Counted from the stretch's first letter, positions 21,701-29,228 are shown. The stretch is DNA of 64,000 nucleotides from Flavobacterium petrolei (GCF_003314435.2 NZ_QNVY02000001.1:992001-1056000); one strand, 5' to 3'. Notes: generated by a model not told the origin, from the letters alone. Program-made: numbers and translations.

Positions 21701-24246
21701 CCGTTGTGGATGTGACTTGTTTCTCTGATACTAACGGAAGTGTGAATGTCACTTTTGTAGATCGTTTGATTACAACGGCTCCGGTTAACGGAGATGATGC
21801 AGGAGCATTTACGTATACTTTACAAGATGCTTTAGGAAATGCATTTCCTGGAGGAACTTCAACAAATGCTGGACCAATCACTATTTCAGGTTTGGCTGCA
21901 GGGACTTACACCATAACGGCAACGTTATCGCAGTCGCCTTCTTGTACGGTGTCTAAAAACTTTACGATTACAGGTCCTACAGAAGCACTGGATATTACGG
22001 AAACCCATACCGAAATTACGTGTGTTACCGGTAATAACGACGGAACAATTTCAGTAACGGCTGCTGGCGGATGGCCAGGTGCGTATGCATATGAATTAGT
22101 GGCACCAACTGCTGCGCAAAACGTACAGTATTCAGCTCAAACACAGTTTACAGGTTTGACAGCAGGAACCTACACGATAAATGTAAGAGACAGTAAAGGT
22201 TGTGTGGATTTTGTAACGGTTACGTTGGCAAATCCTACTCCAATTGTTGCCACTGCAACGCCTAGTACAACATTGGTAAGTTGTTTTGGTGATACGAGCG
22301 CTACGATTACTGCGGGAATACCTACAGGTGGATCAGGCAATTATTTATACAGTTTAGTAACTACTTACAATAACGGTACAGTAACTACTGATGGTCCGCA
22401 AGTATCTAATACATTTACAAATTTAGGCGCAGGAAGTTATCAGGTACAAGTATCTGATTCTTGGACTTGTTCTGCATTATCAGCTGCTATCTTCATTACT
22501 GAGCCTGCAAAAGTAACAGCAAGCTTAGCATTGGCCACAGCCATTTCATGCGATGTAGATGCTACACTTACGTTAACTGCTTCAGGAGGAACTGCACCAT
22601 ATGAGTACAGCACAACTTCAACCTTTGGAACGGTTATAGCGATGACAGGTAATACTGCTACATTCTCTGTGCCGGTAGGAACCTACAATTATTACATTAG
22701 AGATATCAATGGATGTGAAAGTTTTATATCAAATGACATCACGATTGATACAGTTCCTGCTTTAGTGATTGATGTAAATATTCAAAATGCAGTCATCAAC
22801 TGTAAAGGAGATGATTCAGGAGTCATTGTTGCTACGGCGCAAGGTGGTTTAGGCAATTATGTTTACACATTATTAGATGGCGCAGGTAACGCATTGTCAT
22901 TTACACCGGTGCAAACTTCTCCAGGGAATTTCACAAATCTTCCGGCAGGATCGTATCTGGTAAATGTAGTCAGTATGGATTGTGAGGCACGAACTGTAGT
23001 TCCAGTGGTCATCACAGAACCGGATTTCCCTCTTACAGAAAGTCATGCAGTGACTAATATTACTTGTGCAGGTGAAGGCGACGGAAAAATTGTGATAACG
23101 GCTTCTGGTGGAACAGGAATTATAAAATATGCCATTTCACCGGATTTAAACCAGTTTTTTGAGTCTAATGTTTTTGATAATTTAAAACCGGGTAGCTATG
23201 ATTATATTGTTCAGGATGAGAACGGTTGCTATATATACACAACTGGAGTAATTATTACTGAGCCAAATTCTATTATCGTGACTACCATTCCGGGTACAGA
23301 GATTCCGGAAGTATGCGCGGGTGATGCTGATGGTGCATTTAGTATCAATATTACAGGAGGAAGCGCTCCTTACAGCGTAAGTCTTGATGATGTAAACGGA
23401 ACATACACTCTGGGAATCGTTGGTCAAACGCAATTTGATTTTGCTAATCTATCAGGAAGTGAGCATATTGTTTATGTTCGTGATACTAATAATTGTACCT
23501 CGGAACATACCGTGATTTTAGGAGAAGCGGTGACATTAAACCCAAAGGCGACTGTAAATTACGATTGTGTTAATAATAGTGCCAGCAACTCCGTAACAGT
23601 TACGGTAGATGCCAGTAACTTGCCAGCGGATCTAGATTATGCATTAGATGGATCAACAACGTTCCAAGCCAGTAATGTGTTTACTAATTTAATGGCAGGA
23701 CGACACACGATAGACGTAAGACATACTAACGGATGTATCAAACAAGTTGTATTTGACGTTTTACAAGTAGATCCATTAACATTGACCCTTGCGGATGGTG
23801 GCTTAAACGAAATTGTAGCTACTGCCACAGGTGGTGGTGGAAATTACCAATACACGTTAGACGGAGAATCGTACGGTAATAAAAGTAACTTTATTATTTA
23901 CAAATCTGGAGATTATACAGTAACTGTTACAGATGTAAATGGATGTACGGCAACGGCTACCCGATATTTTGAGTTTATTGATATCAAAATTCCAAATGTA
24001 TTTACACCAAATGGAGATGGTAATAATGATACTTGGGCACCTACCAATACGATTAACTATAAGGATTTAGTATATGATGTATTTGACAGATACGGTAGAA
24101 AATTAGGTTCTTACAGAGAAGGTCAATTTTGGGACGGTAAATACAATGGTACCGAATTACCTTCAGGGGATTACTGGTACGTCATTAAAATCAGAGATGT
24201 GAAAGATGCACGTGAATTTGTTGGACATTTCACATTGTACAGATAA
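9763..24246 (+). CDS. sprB: Giant SprB-like gliding adhesin with T9SS type B sorting domain
   Basis: The 4827-residue product is the likely mobile cell-surface adhesin that drives gliding. It has an extended signal peptide (hydrophobic core about residues 43-59, cleavage near TSYGQ at 65), an N-terminal beta-rich region (66-460), a DUF11-like domain (about 465-620, LTKEVKDEAG, YIIGFENQGND), then about forty SprB-type repeats of 75-100 residues. Each repeat runs from TCNGxNDG through GGTxPYxY and AGTYTVTVxDxxGC. A non-repeat jelly-roll-like insertion lies at about 1306-1510. The last 85 residues (IPNVFTPNGDGNNDTW to GHFTLYR) are the CHU_C domain for type IX export. SprB of F. johnsoniae is larger (about 6500 residues) with the same plan. 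SprF lies directly downstream. Confidence 0.88.
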   Translation: MKKTTFLKRVSLVNTAIIFIKSFLLSRKDATPHIANAKKVQRGFALQLILLFAFSILIGQTSYGQIKTPFAPRLTGGNIKVKGDVLLIGNSIIGGTTTLPIFSPAGDPNGTITNQTVLTAQANADYDGAASNNASNVEYIDIDADNSTFSSSSANLLINNSCKKIVFAGLYWTSIYPNDRGTDATKDFVGTQRKNDWNQVKFKVPGGAYVDLVADNSADPVGDEDQIIYDGYDPVNINNSFKDSPIICYKNVTSLLSNLTNADGTYVVANLRATLGRRNGGGAGGWTLVVIYESPTMPSKFISVFDGYAGVQSTVTLNIPVSGFKTLPAPFPVNARIGVAALEGDLGIKNDSFQFRSGPPPPANPAALFTKVSNTLNPSGPNYPTDGNDNFFNSTITFLNNHVTNRVPKSKNTIGYDIDVLDIPNALNAVIPNGETQGTLRLTTTGDGYGAFLTTFAVDIIEPAILLTKEVKDEAGLDASNKDVILGEALNYIIGFENQGNDDATGFTIKDILPKNIVFNYPTDIDLASLPTGVTHSYNATTRTIIFNIPDNLVKKNLTPGPPFVRYEIRLKVKVVPTCNDLSDACENIIQNTAYATYRGITNPTQITDDPSLSSFTACNLGSPQATNFLVGVKDCKFTKNEVLCGASATISASDGYASYSWTGPFGFTATGQTVTVTQPGVYKIFGVGNKPCTDYNEEITVATFGGTTTNPVSAYADNKEPDGSIVVCPNNGKELPKIFLCGLNDSQLINTGITGATSIVWETTTCATPVGLSDLCANEALSCSWTSAGPNGQSFLANTAGQFRVTINYAGGCFNRYYFNVYQNVLNPTVDKRDIVCTTPGKITVNNVPSSGYEYSINGTNYQSSNTFNITTQNTYTVYVRQVGIATNPCVFTVKDVSIRARNFTLTANASQPLCFGDKGNILVVANDVEPQYTFNIYATGGTTPINTSGLQLGNQFTFFNLSSGIYDVEAITQDGCSRKQQITIDTLTPLTAQAAVTKSLTCTDGEITVTPQGGTSPYNYSVNGAPFVTSEIIAVTAPGGSYSIRVVDKNNCLYTIPTLTVNPIPKPVYNTTSTNINCYGSNSGEIKFNVTNANGYTLAYSIDNGATPYVTNGTFSSLAPGTYKPILKYTLSGVDCFETQPDIIITEPAAAVTASMGVSELAGCGPLREGKVRITNPQGGVAPYQYNFGNPANPSDWTTVNDAFKAPGTYTLYVRDLNKCVFSAQVIVDPEPVAPEIKVDTPVDFNCDGTATSTVTINNPGGTSYTYDYYLDGTKNTNVPSNVFINVTPGTHAVRVEYKVGTVPTFSNLLKEDFGVGEDVTSPGMNSAYCFERQVTATQCRSSIQINDGDYSVTARIVSPFTPWVAARDHTSNATVAKGRFLAVNIGGFAGADGVLYSKPIKDIIQNQPVSVSVYAMNLLELVNSQEDPELLFQLVNGAGVVIASQSTNKIPKTVKKTNPDWINYSLTLNPLNNTNLNFVIRSKSIATSGNDVVIDDINVFQLPKSCITTKDFTVVVPTGKAFTAQIAGSKNVTCNGLTNGEITISATNIDATKGFQYSIDNGTNWSAALFTSPVTISNLAGALYKVIVRPVGSSVASCSKPFDVTISTPTAVTANASITTLATCTTGATITAVGGGGTPAYQYALYQSDGTTVVTGFNNNANFTNVPAGSYTVFVRDANGCTNPVGVVVNVTAPPALTATLATTTDYCYTTANPATLDVTVTGGTGPFTYKLDGNAAISSALTSYSFANVTPGTHTILVTDSNNCTSTISNVVIAPQIAFNVILINDLTCLVDATIDTPVVTNGNGGPYTYIVAHNGGAATAATFPYTATTHGTYVFTVTDSKGCTANSNIITVTAKTTPVASPSRTDITCNNANDGTITVTASAGFTSAYTYAIRLSTDATYGTPQTTNKFTGLAAGVYYVIVIDSKGCPSAEVQVSIVNPTALIVSASATTFSCSATNTKQTATVTIDVPTTGTTPYKYSFNGGSFTNTNTLIVNDNGSDQTINYAVRDGSNCVTTGSIILDKLNPPTITTIAHTDIYCFPVLRQTSEVTVTTANGALPLTYVIISGPEINTSGATTGIFTGLTAGTYVFKVTDDNGCFAIKSHNVPALTPIAVTATKLTDVDCFGIPTGSARFTVSNSSGGPGSYTVVTSPVIPPAQIAIVNDVYTITGLADGNYNFSVTDNTTGCTDFKSVTISQPTAALGLSLVSNKNANCNVAKARVEVLANNGTPSYTYAFMQDGVAPSAANYTASAIANLNPATNLNWDVWVKDSKGCTVKLDVVIATDPTPTITASATGQCLGVGTFTITANNTTPLAGIVTPITYSLNGGAFQAGTSFTITASGSYTIRMKDGNGCIVSSNTVVVAPQLTLNAVLNKDITCVIGDEPAKITVTPSGGSGSFTYAITTPASETSNVTGATTGVFTTSVPGNYTFTVTDTATGCTYTTTTAIAVTAKVDPDITSVTQTATINCNGDDTGAIKAIYNSSLGLAPFQFSIDGTTFQNSDTFTGLSAGTYTVTIRDAKGCTDTGSITITEPTPMVIVKTVVPIQCNPGFPGTSKGSIIIDMITDGVSTVGGSGGTAPYTYYVTGINGYNESEPNPGNISSTFDIVDFGLYQIRVVDANGCTVIENDVKVASDPKDLDIVINTTADCTLGGTANIAVLGSLVSSGPFHFNIYRGPGQVFTADGTDGWQGENPAGTKGTIFTGLLPGVTYTFIVYDAATLCYYYETAATAVPTNTLLTVTNVLGNNIRCTGDTNGSVNFDINNTYTSSVNVSYQIYEAFTNILITGANGTGTIAAGGTLLITDFGVSLLPVGSYYILVRETAGPNVGCSIASINFNILESPVILTVTGTIIKNSNCTDNGIITALAENGTGPYTYQVTASAVPPLATDTNWVSGNTFNRPGSLTGITYYVYAKDAYGCIQSDDVILLQDAPPTIALPATICYNGTPFTIDLSTVSSATILPATYKVVPSTSSGTIAYQNGAIFTFNAADTYRLFIKDGNGCEAFVDYVVRPQLQLSPSLDKALDCNLPTPNAAVKVEALGGAGAGSYTYTITAGSVGNTTGATTGIFTGLDAGNYTFEVNDGACTATATFTIDPLVPIAPTATVNIPLCVGDSANVEINATGGTGNYEYKKGLAGVYSSSNIFTQTALEGAVTYYVKDTNDCEFTVDASVVDPTALGVPTIAVTPLTCGTGNIPNGAAIIVTASGGAGGFEYSFDNGAIYSFSNSITNVIAGTYEIIVKDANGCESAMQSIVIAPLDPPTNMDIAGTPIYCVPQGLGDVTSTVTISNPQNGVAPFTYQIISPIAAIIDNGNDPAFTGLAPDTYVFQITDANGCTYQESFTVDPVTNITVAASATTDVTCFNAGNGSATFDVANFGGTFSTSINPTVSFTQIANQVSLSNLVPNTYTITVTDDITGCQQSADVTISQPVLALDFTATATNINCNNDEATITVLATGGTPTYKYAVLQSPSSAPASTAFGLSNLLTVDTNSGANMVWDVYVMDANGCSIDKPQTINLDLNPSNITVAPFSECPDPINGTYTFTINAPTGVGLFEYSIGGGFQSSPTFVVNAPGSYDVTVKDANGCPTTVPALVVIRQPLILTPTVTTPVSCATNDGEVSVSSTGGSGNYMYKIDGGAFALVTSFSNLASGPHRITVRDTTTLCEVYVDIDLQVATLITGFDLASTPVTCNGGFDGTITATMDTPTLGVNDNPVYTYTLTGTSITGAPVNLGPQPSPLFSGLEASDSVGYTVVVISARDCDDTKTIVVTQPDPILVPAIVPVQFGCTTDNTGNLATITVTGVTGGSNIYLNYEFIKVGTTTNTQVQFGASNVYTEADLTGGSYIVNVYDDKGCIGTTTAAITIDPYIALDKVNVVIDQAITCNNLEDITVSVNSIGGTPANLQFTVQDVIYDTATGTIPTYGSFYTDDQIVTIPSANFVDLPVGNYIITVKNLDTNCEIIGVHYVNEPNTFDLTIDTVVDVTCFSDTNGSVNVTFVDRLITTAPVNGDDAGAFTYTLQDALGNAFPGGTSTNAGPITISGLAAGTYTITATLSQSPSCTVSKNFTITGPTEALDITETHTEITCVTGNNDGTISVTAAGGWPGAYAYELVAPTAAQNVQYSAQTQFTGLTAGTYTINVRDSKGCVDFVTVTLANPTPIVATATPSTTLVSCFGDTSATITAGIPTGGSGNYLYSLVTTYNNGTVTTDGPQVSNTFTNLGAGSYQVQVSDSWTCSALSAAIFITEPAKVTASLALATAISCDVDATLTLTASGGTAPYEYSTTSTFGTVIAMTGNTATFSVPVGTYNYYIRDINGCESFISNDITIDTVPALVIDVNIQNAVINCKGDDSGVIVATAQGGLGNYVYTLLDGAGNALSFTPVQTSPGNFTNLPAGSYLVNVVSMDCEARTVVPVVITEPDFPLTESHAVTNITCAGEGDGKIVITASGGTGIIKYAISPDLNQFFESNVFDNLKPGSYDYIVQDENGCYIYTTGVIITEPNSIIVTTIPGTEIPEVCAGDADGAFSINITGGSAPYSVSLDDVNGTYTLGIVGQTQFDFANLSGSEHIVYVRDTNNCTSEHTVILGEAVTLNPKATVNYDCVNNSASNSVTVTVDASNLPADLDYALDGSTTFQASNVFTNLMAGRHTIDVRHTNGCIKQVVFDVLQVDPLTLTLADGGLNEIVATATGGGGNYQYTLDGESYGNKSNFIIYKSGDYTVTVTDVNGCTATATRYFEFIDIKIPNVFTPNGDGNNDTWAPTNTINYKDLVYDVFDRYGRKLGSYREGQFWDGKYNGTELPSGDYWYVIKIRDVKDAREFVGHFTLYR

Positions 24247-24291
24247 TGGTAAACGGAAGGGCTTATGTTATCTCAAAATAAAATTATTAAA

Positions 24292-25254
24292 ATGAAAAAA
24301 ATTATAGTATCATTTTTTCTCTTGACTGTAGCTTCGAGTTACAGTCAGGAGCTAAATTTGCCCGTTTTTACACAATACTTAGCGGACAATCCTTTTGTTA
24401 TTTCACCCACATTTGCCGGGATAGGAGATAACCTTAGAATCAGAGCTAACGGATTGACCCAATGGGTAGGTATCAAAGACGCTCCGAACAATCAGTCTGT
24501 CTACGCAGATTTTAGGATTGCAGATCAATCTGGAGTAGGTGTATCGCTCTACAATGATAAAAATGGGAATACCAGACAAACCGGTGCCAAGGCTTCATTT
24601 GCCCATCACATCATTCTGGATTATTATTCTAAACAATACTTATCTTTTGGTATTTCATACAATATCAATAATTTTAAGATTGATGTAAATGCACTCGATC
24701 CTATAGATTTCGATCCTGCAATTACTAATAACAGGTTTATTTCGAATAATAACTTTGATGTTGGACTACTCTACAGAAACAAAAGTTTTTATTTAAGTTT
24801 CAATGCCAGTAATATTTTAGATAAAGACATTGACAATTTTAGCGGTATAGAACCTAGTCTTTTGAGAAACTATCAGGTGTATTCCGGATATGTTTTTAGA
24901 AACAGCGGTAATAATAGAGCAGAGATTGAACCATCAGTTTACTATCAATTGTTTGCCAGTGACAGACGTTCCAGTACCGATATCAATATTAAGTACCGAA
25001 AATATAATCGTTATGATGATTACTACTGGGGTGGAATATCGTATCGATTTTTGAATGATCAAATAGGAAAGCCACTAAATGTAGGGCCAATGGTTGGTTT
25101 TAAGAAGTCTAATTTCTATTTTGGGTATTCCTATCAGGTGACTCTTAACGAGCTTTCGGCATACAATTCAGGAACACATGTGGTTACGATAGGATTGGAT
25201 TTTCTTCAGGGAATCAGTGACTGTCCTTGTACTCAAAGTCCGGTTCACGACTAA
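24292..25254 (+). CDS. sprF: SprF, PorP/SprF family T9SS outer membrane protein
   Basis: The 320-residue product has a signal peptide (MKKIIVSFFLLTVASSYSQ) and a beta-barrel body of the PorP/SprF family: LNLPVFTQYLADNPFVISPTFAG near the N-terminus, then alternating strands such as GVSLYNDKNGNTRQTG and FLSFNASNILDKDI-like segments. In F. johnsoniae SprF is needed to deliver SprB to the surface, so this is the matching partner of the adhesin just upstream (45 bases away). I chose the ATG at 24292 because it starts the signal peptide; an in-frame ATG at 24265 would add nine polar residues in front. A good terminator follows at 25277, closing the locus. Confidence 0.88.
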   Translation: MKKIIVSFFLLTVASSYSQELNLPVFTQYLADNPFVISPTFAGIGDNLRIRANGLTQWVGIKDAPNNQSVYADFRIADQSGVGVSLYNDKNGNTRQTGAKASFAHHIILDYYSKQYLSFGISYNINNFKIDVNALDPIDFDPAITNNRFISNNNFDVGLLYRNKSFYLSFNASNILDKDIDNFSGIEPSLLRNYQVYSGYVFRNSGNNRAEIEPSVYYQLFASDRRSSTDINIKYRKYNRYDDYYWGGISYRFLNDQIGKPLNVGPMVGFKKSNFYFGYSYQVTLNELSAYNSGTHVVTIGLDFLQGISDCPCTQSPVHD

Positions 25255-25276
25255 GAACCTTCTTTTTTAAGAATAT

Positions 25277-25311
25277 ATCCGATACGTTTTTCCAGCGTGT
25301 CGGATTTTTTG
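25277..25311 (+). terminator. Rho-independent terminator after sprF
   Basis: ATCCGATACG (25277-25286) pairs with CGTGTCGGAT (25296-25305) with one wobble, 9-base loop, followed by TTTTTTG-type sequence. It lies 22 bases after the sprF stop. Confidence 0.8.
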
Positions 25312-25370
25312 TTTAAAACCGTTTAACATCCGTATACCATTAATTTGTAATGATTTTTTTTGAAATCGAG

Positions 25371-25404
25371 CGCAGTCGAGAGGTCATAATAGTTCTCGAC
25401 TGCG
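25371..25404. repeat. Short inverted repeat resembling a dispersed intergenic element
   Basis: CGCAGTCGAGA (25371-25381) and TCTCGACTGCG (25394-25404) are exact complements separated by 12 bases. Its G+C-rich core stands out from AT-rich surroundings and similar CTCGACTGCGCTCGA-type sequences are, from memory, common between genes of Flavobacterium genomes. Only one copy is in this window. Confidence 0.55.
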
Positions 25405-25650
25405 GGAACTGATAATGGAATACTTTACAACTCATGAAAGACATAAAGTACAAAGCAACTTATTCTCTTTGTTTTGCATTTTAAATTCCTTAAAAAGCCT
25501 TTAAATGAGTTTTTGAAGCGTTTTTTGATACTCTGGGTGCATTAAAGATATTTATAAAATCGAATGTAGCTTTTTATAATTTACATCGTTTTCGTTGCTG
25601 AAAATTGATTTTATATGGTTTTCTCTAATTTAATACTACTTAAAAAGTTC

Positions 25651-25658
25651 TATATTTG
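25651..25658 (+). promoter_or_regulatory. Candidate -7 box of pgk
   Basis: TATATTTG matches TAnnTTTG and lies 37 bases before the pgk ATG, which would give a leader of about 30 bases. No convincing -33 TTG at the right distance. Confidence 0.35.
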
Positions 25659-25695
25659 TTACTCTTTCAAAAAAAACAAACTAAAAAATAGACTG

Positions 25696-26883
25696 ATGAA
25701 AACGTTAAGTGATTTCAATTTTGCAAATAAAAAAGCCATAATTCGTGTTGATTTTAATGTGCCTTTGGACGAAAATTTCAATGTAACGGATGCTACTCGT
25801 ATCGAAGCGGCAAAACCTACTATTGACGCCATTCTTGCTCAAGGCGGAAGTGTGATTTTGATGTCGCATTTAGGCCGACCAAAAGGAGTGGAAGAAAAAT
25901 ATTCTTTGAAACACATACTAAAAACAACTTCAGAAGTTCTTGGTGTACCTGTTCAATTTGTTTCTGATTGCGTTGGTCCAGATGCTAAAGCAGCTGCTGA
26001 AAAATTGGAGGCTGGGCAAGTTTTATTATTGGAAAATTTACGTTTTCATGGCGAAGAAGAAGCGGGTGATGTTGCTTTTGCAAAAGAATTAGCGTCACTT
26101 GGTGATATTTATGTAAACGATGCTTTTGGAACAGCACACAGAGCGCATGCTTCAACTACAATTATTGCACAGTTTTTCCCAACGGAGAAATGTTTTGGAT
26201 TGTTATTGGCCAAAGAAATTGAAAGCTTGAACAAAGTTTTGAAAAACAGTGAAAAACCGGTAACAGCAGTTCTTGGTGGATCTAAAGTGTCTTCTAAAAT
26301 AACCGTTATCGAGAATATTCTGGATAAAGTTGACCACATGATTATTGGTGGAGGAATGACCTTTACGTTTGTGAAAGCATTAGGCGGTAAAATTGGCGAT
26401 TCTATCTGTGAAGATGACAAGCAAGAATTAGCTTTGGAAATTTTGCGTTTGGCTAAAGAAAAAGGGGTTCAAATTCATATTCCTGTTGATGTTGTAGCGG
26501 CAAATGCATTTTCAAATGATGCCGAAACAAAAATCGTTGATGTAAAAGAAATTCCTGACGGTTGGCAAGGTTTGGATGCAGGTCCAAAATCATTGGAAAA
26601 CTTCAAAAAAGTAATCATGGAATCTAAAACGATTCTTTGGAACGGACCATTAGGTGTTTTTGAAATGGAAAATTTTGCCAACGGAACCATTGCTTTGGGT
26701 AACTTTATTGCAGAATCTACTGCAAATGGAGCGTTCTCTCTTGTTGGTGGAGGTGATTCAGTAGCGGCAGTAAAACAATTTGGATTGGAAGATAAAGTTA
26801 GCTACGTTTCTACCGGTGGAGGAGCGATGCTGGAAATGCTGGAAGGTAGAACTTTGCCTGGAATTGCAGCTATTTTAGACTAA
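25696..26883 (+). CDS. pgk: Phosphoglycerate kinase
   Basis: This 395-residue cytoplasmic enzyme transfers phosphate between 1,3-bisphosphoglycerate and ADP in glycolysis. Landmarks are RVDFNVPLD (about residues 18-26), [10 protein letters not shown] (about 57-66), the [15 protein letters not shown] segment, [12 protein letters not shown], and the C-terminal nucleotide site [13 protein letters not shown] with [11 protein letters not shown]. The length is normal for bacteria. I chose the ATG at 25696 because it starts [12 protein letters not shown], the family's usual beginning; the frame is open upstream to 25615 but that part codes an AT-rich leader containing the -7 box. It stands alone, with a terminator downstream at 26963. 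Confidence 0.96.
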   Translation: MKTLSDFNFANKKAIIRVDFNVPLDENFNVTDATRIEAAKPTIDAILAQGGSVILMSHLGRPKGVEEKYSLKHILKTTSEVLGVPVQFVSDCVGPDAKAAAEKLEAGQVLLLENLRFHGEEEAGDVAFAKELASLGDIYVNDAFGTAHRAHASTTIIAQFFPTEKCFGLLLAKEIESLNKVLKNSEKPVTAVLGGSKVSSKITVIENILDKVDHMIIGGGMTFTFVKALGGKIGDSICEDDKQELALEILRLAKEKGVQIHIPVDVVAANAFSNDAETKIVDVKEIPDGWQGLDAGPKSLENFKKVIMESKTILWNGPLGVFEMENFANGTIALGNFIAESTANGAFSLVGGGDSVAAVKQFGLEDKVSYVSTGGGAMLEMLEGRTLPGIAAILD

Positions 26884-27182
26884 AACTTGTATTGAAAAAT
26901 CATTATAAACCGTTTTATTGGTACTAATTAAAAAGCAAAAAAACGGAATCAGGATTAAAAAGAAAACCTTAGCGATAGTACTTATTGCTGAGGTTTTTTT
27001 GTGAAATTTCAGAATTTGATTTTTTAAAGTGGTTTTGCCTTTCAAAACAACGAAAATTATTCGCAAATGAATCAAAGATTGCATTTTTAACAATATTTAT
27101 AGAAATTTTTAGTTTAAACCTATTAAGTTTGTAAAAACAAGCTTTGTAATCATTTGTAATATAGGTCTTTGATCGTAAAAAT
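26884..27182. other. Intergenic region between pgk and the mltD-like gene
   Basis: The 299-base gap holds the pgk terminator (26963-27000) and AT-rich sequence before the mltD-like gene. The small reverse-strand frames here have no family features. I found no clear promoter box. Confidence 0.55.
26963..27000 (+). terminator. Rho-independent terminator after pgk
   Basis: AAAACCTTAGC (26963-26973) pairs with GCTGAGGTTTT (26987-26997) with one wobble and a 13-base loop, and the T tract continues to 27000. Confidence 0.8.
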
Positions 27183-29228
27183 ATGAATATAAAAAATACC
27201 ACATTATCACTTTTGCTGCTGTTATCGTCGCAATTGTTTGCTCAAGAAAGTTTTGAAAATAAAGAAATTTCAAGATTCGAAACAAAATTATCCTACTTAG
27301 ATTCCATCAAAAAAACGTTCGTAAAAGACGATTTATCCGCTTGCGTAGATAGTTTGTGGATGAAGGAATTGACTAATTTAGATTTGTACAACACCATTTC
27401 GGATGATATTAAAAATGTTAATATCGATGAGAAAATTGAGTACGAATTATCAACCGAACTTCTCAAAGAAAGATTGGCTGCAATGGATGCGAAATCGCCT
27501 TTCAATATTGAATACAATCAAGGATTAGAAAACATCATCAAATCATTTTTGAAGAATCGAAAAAAATCTTTTGAACGTTTAATGGCGGTTTCAGAGTATT
27601 ATTTTCCTGTTTTTGAAGAGGCTTTAGCCAAACAAAATGTCCCATTGGAAATAAAATATTTAGCTATAGTAGAATCCGCTTTAAATCCTAAAGCAGTCTC
27701 TAAAATGGGGGCAACCGGATTGTGGCAATTTATGTATCAAACCGGAAAACAATATGGATTAAAGATTGATTCCTATGTGGATGAACGCAGTGATCCTTTG
27801 AAAGCCAGTGAAGCAGCTGCCCAATACATGACTAATATGTATCGAATATTTGGTGACTGGGATTTGGTTTTGGCCTCCTATAATTCAGGCCCTGGGAATG
27901 TTTCAAAAGCAATCAGACGCTCCGGCGGTCAGCAAAATTATTGGAACATCAGAAAAAATCTTCCTAAAGAAACACAGGGATATGTTCCGGCTTTCCTAGC
28001 AACGATGTACATTTATGAATACCATAAAGAACACGGTATTGTTCCTAATAGAGCAGCAATCAAACATTTTGCCACGGACACCATAATGATTAAGAAGCAA
28101 ATGACTTTCAAGCAAATATCTGATTTGTTGGATGTTCCCGTAGTTCAATTGCAAGTTTTAAATCCATCGTATAAACTGAATGTGATTCCGTTTTATCACG
28201 ACCAAAATCATTATTTGAGATTACCTCAAGAAAAAATTGCTGTTTTTGCGTCTAATGAAGATCAAATTTATGCGTATACACAATATGAATTGGACCAACG
28301 CGAAAGACCCTTTCAAGTATCAAAAGCAATAGTAGAAAAGGATACTTCCAGTTATACGATTCAGCGCACAATACAGCCTAAAGCTTCTTATTATAAAGTA
28401 AAACGAGGCGACAATTTATCGGCTGTAGCCAATAAATACGATGTTTCTATTTCCGAAATCAAGAAATGGAACAACCTGAAAAGTAATACTCTTGCTTATG
28501 GAAAAAGCCTGAAAATTATAACAAGCCAGAGTGTTGCTCGATCAATCAAGGAAGAACCGAAGGTTGATGCCGTAGTCTCAAAAAACAAGTCTTTATTGGC
28601 TTCTGAATCAAAAAGCGGTAAAGAAGAAAAAATAAATACTAATTCAGGACCATTAACAACGGATTCCGCTACACTTTATGTGGTTCAAAAAGGAGACAAC
28701 TTGGGAAGTATTGCTGAAAAATACGAAGTGACGGTTGCCGAAATTCAAGAATGGAATGGACTTTCAAATGATACGGTACACTACGGAACGTCATTACAAA
28801 TTGCCAAAACTGTGTTGGATTCTAAGAAAGAGCTGACTTTAAATCCGGAAAGAAAAGACATTGAATATGTGGTTTTGAAGGGAGATAATTTAGGCAATAT
28901 TGCTAGTAAATTCGGGGCTTCAGTCGTTGATTTGAAACAATGGAATAATTTACCTGACAACACGATTACTATTGGTAAAACATTAATTGTTGCCAAAGAT
29001 GAACTTGCGATTGTCACGGATAAAGCAACCGTTAATTCCTTCAAGAGTAAATCAAATGCAAGTTCAGCAGCTAAAAAATTCAGCGCTGATTATTATGTTA
29101 AAAAAGGAGACTCTTTGTTTAGTATCGCAAAAAAGCACCCTGGTGTAACCATTTCCGACTTAAAAAAATGGAATGGTATTCGCAGTGAAGATATTAAACC
29201 CGGAATGAAGTTAAAAATTAACGGATAA
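27183..29228 (+). CDS. mltD: Lytic murein transglycosylase, MltD type, with four LysM domains
   Basis: The 681-residue exported enzyme cleaves peptidoglycan glycan strands to 1,6-anhydro products. It has a signal peptide (to about residue 21, SSQLFAQ), an N-terminal helical part, an SLT domain (about 150-290) with the catalytic glutamate in IVESALNPKAVSKMGATG and the LASYNSGPGNV motif, then four LysM peptidoglycan-binding modules starting near YKVKRGDNLSAVA, YVVQKGDNLGSIA, YVVLKGDNLGNIA and YYVKKGDSLFSIA. No lipobox is seen, unlike E. coli MltD, so it is probably periplasmic rather than lipid anchored. It is followed by a lipoprotein and an acetyltransferase facing the same way. Confidence 0.88.
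   Translation: MNIKNTTLSLLLLLSSQLFAQESFENKEISRFETKLSYLDSIKKTFVKDDLSACVDSLWMKELTNLDLYNTISDDIKNVNIDEKIEYELSTELLKERLAAMDAKSPFNIEYNQGLENIIKSFLKNRKKSFERLMAVSEYYFPVFEEALAKQNVPLEIKYLAIVESALNPKAVSKMGATGLWQFMYQTGKQYGLKIDSYVDERSDPLKASEAAAQYMTNMYRIFGDWDLVLASYNSGPGNVSKAIRRSGGQQNYWNIRKNLPKETQGYVPAFLATMYIYEYHKEHGIVPNRAAIKHFATDTIMIKKQMTFKQISDLLDVPVVQLQVLNPSYKLNVIPFYHDQNHYLRLPQEKIAVFASNEDQIYAYTQYELDQRERPFQVSKAIVEKDTSSYTIQRTIQPKASYYKVKRGDNLSAVANKYDVSISEIKKWNNLKSNTLAYGKSLKIITSQSVARSIKEEPKVDAVVSKNKSLLASESKSGKEEKINTNSGPLTTDSATLYVVQKGDNLGSIAEKYEVTVAEIQEWNGLSNDTVHYGTSLQIAKTVLDSKKELTLNPERKDIEYVVLKGDNLGNIASKFGASVVDLKQWNNLPDNTITIGKTLIVAKDELAIVTDKATVNSFKSKSNASSAAKKFSADYYVKKGDSLFSIAKKHPGVTISDLKKWNGIRSEDIKPGMKLKING

Larger units (their letters stand above)
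25255..25695. other. Intergenic region between sprF and pgk
   Basis: The 441 bases hold the sprF terminator (25277-25311), an inverted repeat that looks like a dispersed intergenic element (25371-25404) and the candidate pgk promoter (25651-25658). I see no gene here. Confidence 0.6.

Noticed and set aside
25615-25695. Upstream extension of the pgk frame
   Set aside because: It covers the candidate -7 box and codes a leader unlike any pgk start, so the ATG at 25696 is used.
26875-27202. Two small minus-strand open frames between pgk and the mltD-like gene
   Set aside because: They are AT-rich, overlap the terminator and each other, and have no family features.
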